From: Paenarthrobacter sp. JL.01a
GTDB lineage: Bacteria; Actinomycetota; Actinomycetes; Actinomycetales; Micrococcaceae
Length of the DNA stretch: 64,000 nt
NCBI RefSeq assembly: GCF_025452095.1
Contig: NZ_CP104877.1
Coordinates: 3,286,001 to 3,350,000 of the forward strand
Direction: 5' to 3'
Part shown: positions 24,769 through 33,188 of the stretch, piece by piece
Position numbering within the stretch: the first letter of the stretch is position 1
Layout: each line of letters begins with the position of its first letter
Position numbers and translations under genes: made by a program
Notes under the pieces: model-generated
What the model saw: the letters and a program-made list of their open reading frames with translations, nothing else
What the model was told of the DNA's origin: nothing
Databases searched by the model: none

Positions 24769-24808
24769 GCCCGCTGTTCCGTTGTTGTCCAACAACGGAA
24801 CAGCGGGC
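24769..24808. terminator. Strong bidirectional terminator
   Basis: A 19-bp perfect stem (GCCCGCTGTTCCGTTGTTG and its complement) closes almost without a loop, between the convergent GntR and metallo-hydrolase genes. Confidence 0.85.
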
Positions 24809-24818
24809 TTTCCACGTC

Positions 24819-26183
24819 CTAGGGAACCAGCTCAATCCCGGCACCGGCAGCATCCTTGAACCGGGCATCGATGAGCACCACGTCACGCCCGGCGCGGTCC
24901 AGCAAACTCGCGGCAAGGCTGGCCCGGTAGCCTGTGGCGCAGTGCACCCAGGTCCTGCTTTCGGGCAGTTCGGTCATCCGGCCAAGGAGTTCGTAGACGG
25001 GCACGTTGACGGCATCCTGCACATGTGAAGCCTCGAACTCATCAGGCCTTCGGACATCCAGCACCACGTCATCCTGAGCGCGCTCCCTCAATAGGAGGCT
25101 CCAGTCGCCGTGCGGGTAGCTGGACCGCGACGCCCCGGGCGCCAGCTTTTCGGGTGAGGGCCCGACGGCGGCATCCGGACTTTCGATGCCGATCCTCGCC
25201 AGGTCACGGATCGCCTTTTCCACGTCATCGTGTGTTCCGAGGAGCGTGAGTGGCTGATTCCAAGGGATCACCCAGCCGAGATAGCTGGTGAAGTTGGAAC
25301 CATTGCCGTACTCAAAGGCCACGCTGCCCTCCAGATGGTCCTCCGCGAAAGCAATCCGGTGCCGGAGGTCCACCACCCACTCGCCCGAGCGCAGCCGACG
25401 GGCCAGTTCAGCGGGCTCCACCGACTCCGGGACATCCAGATTCACGGGCGCAGGACCAGCGGAATTCAAAGGGCTCATGTGGGCGTAGTACGCGGGGTAG
25501 GCCGTGATGTTCGCCAGCAACTCCGCTACGAAGTGCTCTTCACTCGGGTCGGTCAGGGCGTGGTTGTGTGCTGACTGCTCTGCCAAGGTAGATGAATCCT
25601 GGTGGCTCGCAGGCCCAATGGAACAGAACGATCCGAAGCCGTGGGTTGGATAGAGGGCGGCCTCCGGGTGCGCCGAGTCCGCCAGTCGACGAACCGAAGA
25701 ATACTGCGCGTGGGCCAAGGCCTCCGTGTCGCCAGGAGCCACCAGGTCCGTCCGTCCAACCGAGCCGTACAGCAAGCTGCCGCCGGAAAAGACGGCCTCC
25801 GTGCCGCCGTCGTCCGCTGCGTCACGCACCACGTACGCCAGGTGGGTGTGGGTATGTCCGGGAGTTGCGACCACCCGCACGGACAGGCGTCCCACTGAAA
25901 ACACATCCCCGTCCGCCACCGGTGTCCGTGCAAAAGAGACGTGGTCCGCAGCGTTGACCACGTAGACAGCACCGTGCTTTTCCGCGAGGACCAGGCCACC
26001 GGTGACGTAGTCGTTGTGGAGGTGGGTCTCCGCCACGTGGGTGATCCGCACGTCCGCAGCAGTGGCGGCTGCCTCAACCCGGTCGATGTCGCGCTGGGGG
26101 TCGATCACCAACGCCACGGAGCCGTCGTGGACCAGGTAGCTGCGATCCCCAAGCTGGGGTGTCTCGATCACGACGACGTCCAT
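24819..26183 (-). CDS. Metallo-beta-lactamase fold persulfide dioxygenase with rhodanese domains
   Basis: This 454-aa protein has an MBL domain (1-240) and two rhodanese domains (about 255-345 and 365-454). The metal motif is THLHNDY, where the usual HxHxDH ends in Tyr. This fits mononuclear-iron persulfide dioxygenases, which use the first His. The second His ligand is in PGHTHTHLAY. The first rhodanese domain lacks a catalytic Cys; the second has it in WVHCATGYRAS. It likely oxidises glutathione- or other persulfides to sulfite, which the sulfur genes nearby could use. TAAGGT lies six bases before ATG, suggesting a leaderless message. Confidence 0.88.
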   Translation of the reverse strand: MDVVVIETPQLGDRSYLVHDGSVALVIDPQRDIDRVEAAATAADVRITHVAETHLHNDYVTGGLVLAEKHGAVYVVNAADHVSFARTPVADGDVFSVGRLSVRVVATPGHTHTHLAYVVRDAADDGGTEAVFSGGSLLYGSVGRTDLVAPGDTEALAHAQYSSVRRLADSAHPEAALYPTHGFGSFCSIGPASHQDSSTLAEQSAHNHALTDPSEEHFVAELLANITAYPAYYAHMSPLNSAGPAPVNLDVPESVEPAELARRLRSGEWVVDLRHRIAFAEDHLEGSVAFEYGNGSNFTSYLGWVIPWNQPLTLLGTHDDVEKAIRDLARIGIESPDAAVGPSPEKLAPGASRSSYPHGDWSLLLRERAQDDVVLDVRRPDEFEASHVQDAVNVPVYELLGRMTELPESRTWVHCATGYRASLAASLLDRAGRDVVLIDARFKDAAGAGIELVP

Positions 26184-26198
26184 ACCCCCACCTTAAAA

Positions 26199-26261
26199 CA
26201 ACGCGGGGTCACTTAGGGCCCATCCGGAAGCTCCGAATGGGCCATAAGTGACCCCGCGTTG
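26199..26261. repeat. 63-bp intergenic palindrome (third family)
   Basis: CAACGCGGGGTCACTTA pairs over 17 bp with TAAGTGACCCCGCGTTG, and the inner GGCCCAT and CCGGA blocks pair with TCCGA and ATGGGCC. It lies four bases after the stop of the second FprA gene and just upstream of the metallo-hydrolase promoter. I see one copy in this window. Confidence 0.95.
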
Positions 26262-26264
26262 GTT

Positions 26265-27731
26265 TTAGACCTGGGCGGATACACCGTCGCGGGAGATGTT
26301 GACCATGTCCTCGCGCGGCACAACCTTGATGCGCTCACGGGTCACCTCAACGCCGTGCGAACCGCCGGCTTCGGTGGCCGCTGCGCCGAGGGCGAGCTCG
26401 TGGGCGTCCAGCGCCAGCCAGCCTTCCCAGCTGGTGAACTTTACGCCGCGGGCATCGAGCAGATCCACGACGGCGTCTGCCGCAGGAACCTCGGCGACCG
26501 GCAGGTTTTCGCGGTCCTCCAGCAGGTACGTGACAGTCTCGAGGGCATCGCCCTTGGTGTGGCCGATGAGTCCGACGGGACCACGCTTGATCCAGCCCGT
26601 GGCGTAGAGGCCCGGGACGTGCTGGCCGTCGGCATCCAGGACGCGGCCGCCGTCGTTGCTCACGACGCCCTTCTTGTGGTCAAACTCGACGTCCGGCAGG
26701 GCAGAGCCGAAGTAGCCGATGGCGCGGTACACGGCCTGGACCGGGTAGTCGATGAACTCGCCGGTGCCGCGGGCGTTGCCCGTGCCGTCCAGCTCGGTGC
26801 GCTCGAACCTGATGCCGGCAACCTTGCCGGGGGTCTCGGCGGAGTCCACGATTTCCACCGGGCTGTGCAGGAAGTGCAGGTGCAGGCGGCGGGAAGCCGT
26901 GAGCTCGGAGAGGTCCTCGGGCTGCTCGGCGATCCAGTTGGTGAGCGTGCCAACCATGGTCTTGGTCTGGTTGTTGCTCTGAACCTGGCGGTCGGACTCT
27001 TCGTCGAACTCGAAGTCCTCGGCGTAGAGGATGATGTCGACGTCCTTGGAGTGCGAGAGTTCGCGGAGCTCCAGCGGGGTGAACTTGACCTGTGCCGGGC
27101 CACGACGGCCAAACACATGGACGTCAGTCACCGGGGAGTTCTTCAGGCCGGCGTAGACGTTGTCCGGGATTTCGGTGACCAGCAGGTCATCGGCGTGCTT
27201 GGACAGCATACGTGCTACGTCCAGCGCCACGTTGCCGTTGCCGAGGACCGCGATTTCCTTGGCATCCAGCGGCCATTCGCGGGGCACATCCGGGTGTCCG
27301 TCGAACCAGGAGACGAAGTCCGCGCCGCCGAAGGAACCCTCAAGCTCGATGCCCGGGATGTTCAGGTCTGCGTCCTTGATGGCGCCGGTAGCGAAGATCA
27401 CGGCGTCATAGTGCTTGCGGAGGTCCTCGATGGAGATGTCCGTGCCGTAGTCCACGTTGCCGAAGAAGCGGATGTCGCCGCGGTCCAGCACCTTGTGAAG
27501 GGCGTTGACGATGCCCTTGATGCGGGGGTGGTCCGGCGCAACGCCGTAACGGATCAAGCCGTACGGTGCCGGGTAGCGGTCAAAGAGGTCGATGCTGACG
27601 CTGAGTTCTCCGCTCTTGACGGCTTCGCTCTTGGTCAGGATGTCAGCTGCGTACACGCCGGCCGGGCCGGAGCCGATGACGGCGACGCGGAGCGGACGGT
27701 CCGCAGAACCTACGGGGGTGCTAATTGACAC
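26265..27731 (-). CDS. fprA: Ferredoxin-NADP+ reductase, FprA type (second copy)
   Basis: This 488-aa protein is a close paralogue of the one at 12381-13823: the same IGSGPAGVYAADIL, APYGLIRYGVAPDHPR, GNGNVALDVARML and GWIKRGPVGLIGHTKGDA motifs, with divergence concentrated at the N-terminus and around 265-290. It follows the siroheme synthase gene by 20 bp, so it is probably in the sulfur regulon and passes NADPH electrons through ferredoxin to the sulfite reductase at 40407. A comparable fpr gene lies in the cys cluster of Corynebacterium. Confidence 0.94.
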   Translation of the reverse strand: MSISTPVGSADRPLRVAVIGSGPAGVYAADILTKSEAVKSGELSVSIDLFDRYPAPYGLIRYGVAPDHPRIKGIVNALHKVLDRGDIRFFGNVDYGTDISIEDLRKHYDAVIFATGAIKDADLNIPGIELEGSFGGADFVSWFDGHPDVPREWPLDAKEIAVLGNGNVALDVARMLSKHADDLLVTEIPDNVYAGLKNSPVTDVHVFGRRGPAQVKFTPLELRELSHSKDVDIILYAEDFEFDEESDRQVQSNNQTKTMVGTLTNWIAEQPEDLSELTASRRLHLHFLHSPVEIVDSAETPGKVAGIRFERTELDGTGNARGTGEFIDYPVQAVYRAIGYFGSALPDVEFDHKKGVVSNDGGRVLDADGQHVPGLYATGWIKRGPVGLIGHTKGDALETVTYLLEDRENLPVAEVPAADAVVDLLDARGVKFTSWEGWLALDAHELALGAAATEAGGSHGVEVTRERIKVVPREDMVNISRDGVSAQV

Positions 27732-27751
27732 GGCTGTGTTCCTTCTTGTTT

Positions 27752-29023
27752 TCAGTTGGTGCGGACGCGGGGACGGTTGGGGGTAATGGTGCTGTAGTCA
27801 GCGGTCTTGAAGTGCTCCGGGGCGAAGGGGCTGACGCGGACCACATCGCCGATCACAATCACCGCCGGATTTGCCACGCCCACGGCTTCCGCCTGGTCCG
27901 CAATGCTTCCCAGGGTGCCGATGGTGACGCGCTGTTCCGGCAGATACCCGTTTTCTACGATACCTACTGGAGTGTCCAAAGGCAGACCCGAGCTGGCCAG
28001 CGCAGCCGCGGAATCACGCAATTGCGCCACGCCCATGAGCAACACCACAGTGTGATCGGGTCGTGCCGGGACTTCTGACAGCTCCTCATGGCCGGTGACC
28101 ACGCTGAAGCCCTTGGCCAAGCCACGGTGCGTCACCGGGATGCCCGCGGCAGCGGGAACTGAGATCGCCGACGTCACGCCGGAGACCACTTCAACCTCGA
28201 CGCCGTTCTGCCGGCAGAATTCTGCTTCCTCGCCACCGCGGCCCAGGACATAGGGGTCGCCGCCCTTGAGGCGGACCACCCGGTTGCCCTTGAGGGCCTC
28301 TTCCACGAGGATGCGGTTGATCTCAAGCTGCGGTACAGGGTGGTGGCCGGGGGTCTTGCCGACCTCGATCACGCGGACGTCGGGAGCCAGCTCTTTGAGC
28401 AGCCCGCGCGGACCAAGACGGTCTGCAACCACGACGTCGGCCTGGCCCAGCAAGCGCCGACCACGGACGGTGATGAGTCCCGAGTCGCCAGGACCGCCGC
28501 CAACCAAGGCGACGGACCCCATGGAACCTGCGCTGTCCGCTTTCCGGTGCCGCCGCAGCGGCAGGTCGCCGGATTCCAGGGCAGTGGCAACTGCGTTCCG
28601 CAAGGCCATGGCGCGGCGCGGGTCTCCCCCGGCATTGATGGCGATTTTGACGTCGTCCACTTCGGCCACGGCCGGTGTCCAGGCAGCGGATGCCTCGTGG
28701 TCCGAAGCGTTGACGCACCAGATGCGCTGCGCCTCGGCGTCGGCCGCTACCCGGGTGTCAACAGCGGCAGTGCCAGTCGCCGTCTGAACGAACCAGACGC
28801 CGTCGAGGTCGTCAGTGCGGTACTCCCGGGCCTCCCAGGTGAGGAGCCCCGACGCCGCCTGCGTGCGAAGTATTTCGGTGGCAACGGGAGCGACGACGGT
28901 GACTTTTGCACCGGCGTCGAGCAGTCCCTTGGCGCGACGCTGCGCGACGGATCCGCCGCCCACAACCAGCACCGGGCGGCCGAGCAGCCTCAGCGCGGTG
29001 GGGTAAATGTCCTGTATTGCCAT
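27752..29023 (-). CDS. cysG: Siroheme synthase: precorrin-2 dehydrogenase/ferrochelatase fused to uroporphyrinogen methyltransferase
   Basis: This 423-aa fusion makes siroheme. Residues 1-155 form the CysG N-terminal part with the NAD motif VVGGGSVAQRRAKGLL; residues 168-410 form the SAM methyltransferase with LVGGGPGDSGLITVRG, RLKGGDPYVLGRGGEEA and SGVTSAISVPAAAGIPVTHR. Siroheme is the cofactor of the sulfite reductase in this window. I place the start at 29023: TTGAAG-N18-TACAGT ends six bases before that ATG, a leaderless promoter. The open frame continues upstream for 125 residues without family similarity. It is cotranscribed with fprA. Confidence 0.93.
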   Translation of the reverse strand: MAIQDIYPTALRLLGRPVLVVGGGSVAQRRAKGLLDAGAKVTVVAPVATEILRTQAASGLLTWEAREYRTDDLDGVWFVQTATGTAAVDTRVAADAEAQRIWCVNASDHEASAAWTPAVAEVDDVKIAINAGGDPRRAMALRNAVATALESGDLPLRRHRKADSAGSMGSVALVGGGPGDSGLITVRGRRLLGQADVVVADRLGPRGLLKELAPDVRVIEVGKTPGHHPVPQLEINRILVEEALKGNRVVRLKGGDPYVLGRGGEEAEFCRQNGVEVEVVSGVTSAISVPAAAGIPVTHRGLAKGFSVVTGHEELSEVPARPDHTVVLLMGVAQLRDSAAALASSGLPLDTPVGIVENGYLPEQRVTIGTLGSIADQAEAVGVANPAVIVIGDVVRVSPFAPEHFKTADYSTITPNRPRVRTN

Positions 29024-29029
29024 GAAAAA

Positions 29030-29059
29030 ACTGTAGGGCGGCGCCGTAATATGCTTCAA
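29030..29059 (-). promoter_or_regulatory. Leaderless promoter of siroheme synthase
   Basis: On the minus strand TTGAAG (29059-29054), an 18-bp spacer and TACAGT (29035-29030) lead into the ATG six bases later. The same -10 hexamer at the same distance precedes the sulfite reductase and menC genes. Confidence 0.65.
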
Positions 29060-29126
29060 AGGCCCGGACACAACCGGTAACGCTGGGTAATCCGGCGTCA
29101 CAAAAAGTTTCAAAGCCTCCGGCCGA

Positions 29127-30038
29127 TTAGAAGACCGACCAACCCGTGCGAGTGGTGAATTCGTCCAATGCGGCCACCCCGGCCACCGAGTTTCCGGATC
29201 GTCCCAGCCCCGGGCTCCACACGCTGATGGCGCACTTGTTCGGGACCACGGCCACGATCCCGCCGCCCACGCCGCTCTTGCCCGGCAGGCCCACCCGGTA
29301 CGCGAACTCCCCTGCAGCGTCGTAGGTGCCGCAGGTGAGCATGACGGCGTTGATCCTCTTCGTTTGAGCCGGTGACAACAAGAGGCTTCCGTCGGCACCC
29401 AGGCCGTTGGAGGCCAGGAACCGGGTGGCGAGCGCCAAGTCCTCGCACGTCATGGCCAGGGCGCACTGCTTGGCGTAAGAATCCAGGACGTCTTCAACCC
29501 GGTTTTCGAGGTTGCCGCAGCTGGCCAGGAAATGCGCCAAGGAGGCATTGCGATGGCTGTTGTCCAACTCCGATGAGGCCACCCGGTGGTCTGTATCGAT
29601 GCTCGTGTTGCTGCTTTCCTGCCGCATCAGATCCCGCACAGCGTGCGCGGCGTTGCCCGTCAGGCTCAGGAGCCTGTCCGTCACCACGATCGCGCCGGCG
29701 TTGATGAAGGGGTTCCGGGGAATCCCGTCCTCGCTCTCCAGCTGGACCAGTGAATTGAAGGGGTTGCCTGAGGGCTCGCGGAAGACACGCTTCCAGATGT
29801 GGTCCCCGTCGGAGGCCAGCACCAAGGCGAGGGCGAACACTTTGGAGATGCTTTGGACGGAGAACTCGACGTGGGCGTCTCCGGCCGAGAACACCTCCCC
29901 GTCCTTGGTCACCAGGGATATCCCGAACTGATTCGGATCCACAGCCCCGAGCTGGGGAATGTAGTCGGCCACAGTGCCTTGACCCACGTGCGGCTCGACT
30001 GCTCCAACGATGTCTTCGAGGAGATTCTGAATGTCCAT
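29127..30038 (-). CDS. glsA: Glutaminase
   Basis: This 303-aa serine-dependent beta-lactamase-like enzyme hydrolyses glutamine to glutamate and ammonia. The catalytic Ser63-x-x-Lys66 pair is in FSVQSISKVF; NPFINAGAI near 105-113, DLYAKQ-like SYAKQCAL near 193, and GKSGVGGGIVAVVP near 253-266 complete the family pattern. Length equals the short bacterial glutaminases, without the ankyrin or STAS extensions. AAAGG lies five bases before ATG. It is monocistronic and cytoplasmic. Confidence 0.95.
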   Translation of the reverse strand: MDIQNLLEDIVGAVEPHVGQGTVADYIPQLGAVDPNQFGISLVTKDGEVFSAGDAHVEFSVQSISKVFALALVLASDGDHIWKRVFREPSGNPFNSLVQLESEDGIPRNPFINAGAIVVTDRLLSLTGNAAHAVRDLMRQESSNTSIDTDHRVASSELDNSHRNASLAHFLASCGNLENRVEDVLDSYAKQCALAMTCEDLALATRFLASNGLGADGSLLLSPAQTKRINAVMLTCGTYDAAGEFAYRVGLPGKSGVGGGIVAVVPNKCAISVWSPGLGRSGNSVAGVAALDEFTTRTGWSVF

Positions 30039-30173
30039 CTATACCTTTACTGGCTTCGTCAGCCCCCTCCTCATTGAAGGGGCTTTCACGTGCAAACGCG
30101 GCGTTCCCGCAGCGAGGCACAGCCAATAAGAGTACCGGCGTTTCAGGACCTCCGTGGACGCCGGACGGACAGG

Positions 30174-31217
30174 TTACACAGCGCGGCTGGCGCTCCACCC
30201 GAACGCCGGGGCGATGTGCTTTGCCACGTTGCCCAGGAGCTTGGCGTTGTAATCGACGCCGAGCTGGTTGGGCACGGTGAGCAGCACCGTATCCGCAGAC
30301 TGGACCGCGGAGTCCTTCGCCAACTCTTCCGCCAGCTGGTCCGGTTCCCCGATGTAGCTCTTACCGAAACGGGACAACGCGCCGTCGAGAATTCCGACCT
30401 GGTCCTGGCTGTCCGCTTGGGCGCGGAGGCCGAAGTAGTGGTTGTCGACGTCGTCCACAATGGGGATCACGCTGCGGCTGACGGATACCCTCGGTTCGAA
30501 GTCATGGCCGGCAGCTGCCCAAGCTTCGCGGAACATCCGGATCTGCTCGGCCTGGAGTTCGTTAAAGGGCACACCCGTATCTTCGGTGAGAAGCGTCGAG
30601 CTCATGAGGTTCATCCCCTGTTCTGCCGCCCACACCGCCGTCTTGCGCGTGCCCGCACCCCACCAGATGCGCTGCGGAAGGCCCGGCGATTGAGGCTGGA
30701 TCGGGAGCAAACCCGTGGCGCCGCCGGAATAGTGCGGATCCGCCTCCGCCACGCCGTGACCTGCAATGGCTTTGCGGAACAGAGCCGTGTGGCGGCGGGC
30801 CATGTCTGCGCCGTCCTCGCCATCGGCGGGGACATACCCGAAGTTCGCGGCACCGTTCCGTGCGGGCTCGGGTGAACCACGGCTCACGCCCAGTTGCAGC
30901 CTGCCGTCACTGATGAGGTCCGTGGCTGCGGCTTCCTCGGCCATGTAGAGGGGGTTTTCGTAGCGCATGTCGATAACGCCGGCACCCATCTCAATACGGC
31001 TTGTCCGCGCGGCGATGGCACTCAGGAGCGGGAACGGCGAAGCCTGCTGGCGCGCGAAGTGGTGCACACGGAAGAAAGCTCCATCGATGCCCAGTTCTTC
31101 CGCGGCAACGGCGAGGTCAATCCCCTGCTTCAGGGCCTCGCCGGCAGTGGGAACCAGGGAGCCTGGGACGCGGGCCCAGTGGCCGAAGGACAGGAAGCCG
31201 ATCCGTTTGTTGTGCAT
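30174..31217 (-). CDS. Luciferase-like (LLM class) flavin-dependent oxidoreductase
   Basis: This 347-aa TIM-barrel protein belongs to the bacterial luciferase-like family. GFLSFGHWARVPGS at the N-terminus, GAGVIDMRYENPLYMAEEAAATDL near 80-103 (family flavin-binding strand) and LQLGVSRGSPEP near 108-119 are conserved. It probably uses reduced FMN or F420; the substrate is unknown. I favour ATG at 31217. A TTG at 31256 would overlap the upstream DHFR-like gene's TGA by four bases and could allow coupled translation with 13 extra residues. It is cotranscribed with that gene. Confidence 0.88.
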   Translation of the reverse strand: MHNKRIGFLSFGHWARVPGSLVPTAGEALKQGIDLAVAAEELGIDGAFFRVHHFARQQASPFPLLSAIAARTSRIEMGAGVIDMRYENPLYMAEEAAATDLISDGRLQLGVSRGSPEPARNGAANFGYVPADGEDGADMARRHTALFRKAIAGHGVAEADPHYSGGATGLLPIQPQSPGLPQRIWWGAGTRKTAVWAAEQGMNLMSSTLLTEDTGVPFNELQAEQIRMFREAWAAAGHDFEPRVSVSRSVIPIVDDVDNHYFGLRAQADSQDQVGILDGALSRFGKSYIGEPDQLAEELAKDSAVQSADTVLLTVPNQLGVDYNAKLLGNVAKHIAPAFGWSASRAV

Positions 31218-31252
31218 GCCCGTCACAACACTGGTGAGTGCCGGTGCATTCC

Positions 31253-31810
31253 TCAATCGGCCCGTCGATAGTGCATGGCGACCGCGCCGTTACTCAATGG
31301 CTCGGCGGAAAGCAACTTCAGGCGCCGGGTGCTGCCCAGTCCGTCCTGGTACAGGGTGGGTCCGTGACCGGTAATCATGGGATGGATCAGGAACTTGTAC
31401 TCATCAATGAGGTCCAGCCGGTCCAACTCCGTGGCAAGTTTCCCGCTGCCTACGAGCACGCCAGCCGGAGTGCTGTCTTTGAGTTCCTGCACCGCCGCAC
31501 GGAGGTCGCCGGTCAGGTGGTGGCTGGCCGTCCACGGGAAGTCGCTTCTCGACGCTGAGACGACGTACTTGGGCTTTGTCTCCAGCGTCACTGCCCAGTC
31601 CTTAAGAGATTGCGGGGCATCAATTTCACCGCTGGCGACGGCCGGCCAGTAGCCCTCCATCATTTCGTAGGTGGTCCGGCCCCAGAGCATGGCGCCGCTC
31701 TCCTCCAGGAGTCGGGTGAAGTGGGCATGCGTCTCGTCGTCGGCGATGCCCTCCCGGTGGTCAACGCAACCATCCAGGGTGACGTTGATGCTGAACGTTA
31801 GGAGGCCCAT
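31253..31810 (-). CDS. Dihydrofolate-reductase-like (RibD C-terminal) protein
   Basis: This 185-aa protein belongs to the RibD_C/DHFR-like family. SINVTLDGCVDHREG at the N-terminus, AMLWGRTTYEMMEGYWP near 40-56, and GVLVGSGKLATELDRLDLIDEY near 116-137 are the NADPH-fold markers. These small homologues are usually not true folate reductases; the substrate is unknown. TAGAAT six bases before ATG suggests a leaderless message. It leads the luciferase-like gene in an operon. Confidence 0.88.
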   Translation of the reverse strand: MGLLTFSINVTLDGCVDHREGIADDETHAHFTRLLEESGAMLWGRTTYEMMEGYWPAVASGEIDAPQSLKDWAVTLETKPKYVVSASRSDFPWTASHHLTGDLRAAVQELKDSTPAGVLVGSGKLATELDRLDLIDEYKFLIHPMITGHGPTLYQDGLGSTRRLKLLSAEPLSNGAVAMHYRRAD

Positions 31811-31893
31811 TTGGCGATTCTAGGCGTTCAGAAGGGAATGCGCAGCGGATAAACCTGCATCAGAGGCGAAACACAGACGCTGCAATGCAATGG

Positions 31894-31910
31894 ATACCCT
31901 CCAGGGGTAT
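31894..31910. promoter_or_regulatory. CsoR-type copper operator
   Basis: ATACCCTCCAGGGGTAT is a perfect 6-bp inverted repeat with a 5-bp centre. It has the form of known CsoR sites (ATACCC-N5-GGGTAT type) that control copper-resistance genes. It overlaps a TATGCT -10 candidate 42 bp upstream of the DUF6153-like gene. Cu(I) control of the two following genes is inferred. Confidence 0.7.
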
Positions 31911-31951
31911 GCTGCTATTGTCCGAAGAGCTGCGGGAGGTGGTGGGAAACC

Positions 31952-32371
31952 GTGAACAGGCTGACATTCCTGGATGCCGGCGCCACCATCCGACGCCGGG
32001 TCCCGCTCCTGTTGTTGGTGGCTGCCGTCATCGCGGGCATCTTCGGAATGCATGTGGTTTCGGGCTCGCACGCCAGGCATTCGAACAGCACGGCGGGTGC
32101 TGTGTTCCATCACGAGCACGGCCCAGCTCAGCACCTCCAGACATCCTCGCCTGCCGACGCCGAGCAGTGCACATCGGGCAGCTGCTCCTGCGCGCAAACC
32201 GGCAACGCCAACTGCACCCCTTCGCACAAAACAGGCTCCCTGGCCGCACCGCCTCCAGGTGACGCCGTTGTGGTCACTGCCACGGCCACGGCTCCCCGGG
32301 ACCCCAGTCCGTCCTGGTCCTACCGACCAGCCGCACCCACCCCCCGGCAACTGAGCATCAGCAGGACGTAA
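31952..32371 (+). CDS. Small membrane protein, DUF6153-like
   Basis: This 139-aa protein starts at GTG. One membrane helix (about 18-36, VPLLLLVAAVIAGIFGMHV) is followed by a His-rich segment (SGSHARHSNS, FHHEHGPAQH) and a Cys-rich one (CTSGSCSCAQTGNANC), then a Pro-rich tail. Gene context next to a DUF305 lipoprotein and the His/Cys content resemble DUF6153 proteins. Together with the operator just upstream this points to copper binding at the outer face of the membrane. No enzymatic domain is visible. Confidence 0.72.
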   Translation: MNRLTFLDAGATIRRRVPLLLLVAAVIAGIFGMHVVSGSHARHSNSTAGAVFHHEHGPAQHLQTSSPADAEQCTSGSCSCAQTGNANCTPSHKTGSLAAPPPGDAVVVTATATAPRDPSPSWSYRPAAPTPRQLSISRT

Positions 32372-32492
32372 GCAGCTGAATGGGTCGCCGTGCGGCTACC
32401 CGTCTACCCCCCGGGCCATGGGCTGGGGAACACATCTGCTTACCCTTGGCGGCACCAATGAGCCGCCTGAATTGGCAAAGGACCATTCACTG

Positions 32493-33125
32493 ATGAATAA
32501 AACACGCTTTACTGTCGCTTGGGCTGCTCTTGCGGCCCTGATCGCCTTGGTCGGCTGCACTCCGAATTCCGGCTCCGGTTCGATGCCGGGCATGGATCAC
32601 GGGATGTCGGGACCTCCGGCCAGCTCTTTACCAAGCCACGGCACCGCGGGCAGCTCTGATTCAGCCCACAATGCAGCGGATGTCATGTTCGCCCGGATGA
32701 TGATTCCGCACCACGCCCAGGCCGTCGAGATGTCGGACGTGATCCTGACCAAGAAAGATGTTCCGTCCGCCGTGACCGCCTTGGCGGTCCGGATCAAGGC
32801 GGCCCAGGCACCCGAAATCCAGAAGATGACGGCCTGGCTGGAGGGCTGGAGTGAGCCCACGATGGGGTCCTCAGCGCACGCAGGCCACGGCATGGACGGC
32901 ATGGTGGGCGACGCTGAGCTGCAGAAACTCAAAGAGGCCCAAGGCACGGAAGCAGCCAGGCTCTATCTCTCCCAGATGATCGCGCATCACGAAGGTGCTG
33001 TGACCATGGCCAAAACCGAGATCAGCCAGGGCAAATCCACCGAGGCCGTGCAGCTTGCCAAAGACATCGTGGCTGCGCAGGAGCAGGAGATCCAGGACAT
33101 GAAGGCCCTCCTCGCCGGCCTCTAA
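32493..33125 (+). CDS. DUF305 lipoprotein, probably copper-related
   Basis: This 210-aa exported protein has a lipobox LIALVGC near residue 22. After a Met/His-rich MPGMDHGMSG segment come two DUF305 repeats: MIPHHAQAVEMSDVIL near 72-87 and MIAHHEGAVTMAKTEI near 160-175, each with the HH-x-x-A-x-x-M pattern of the ferritin-like four-helix bundle. Another HAGHGMDGM lies between them. The motifs suit metal binding. It follows the DUF6153-like gene by about 120 bp and probably shares its copper-responsive promoter. AAAGGA precedes the chosen ATG at a slightly long distance. Confidence 0.9.
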   Translation: MNKTRFTVAWAALAALIALVGCTPNSGSGSMPGMDHGMSGPPASSLPSHGTAGSSDSAHNAADVMFARMMIPHHAQAVEMSDVILTKKDVPSAVTALAVRIKAAQAPEIQKMTAWLEGWSEPTMGSSAHAGHGMDGMVGDAELQKLKEAQGTEAARLYLSQMIAHHEGAVTMAKTEISQGKSTEAVQLAKDIVAAQEQEIQDMKALLAGL

Positions 33126-33140
33126 CGCTACGGTTCCGTA

Positions 33141-33174
33141 AACGCCCGACGGCGGGAGGCCGCCGTCGGGCGTT
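33141..33174 (+). terminator. Terminator after the DUF305 gene
   Basis: AACGCCCGACGGCG pairs with CGCCGTCGGGCGTT around a 6-nt loop, followed by a T-rich stretch, 15 bp after the stop. It also faces the 3' end of the ABC permease gene. Confidence 0.85.
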
Positions 33175-33188
33175 GCTTGTTAAGGGGG

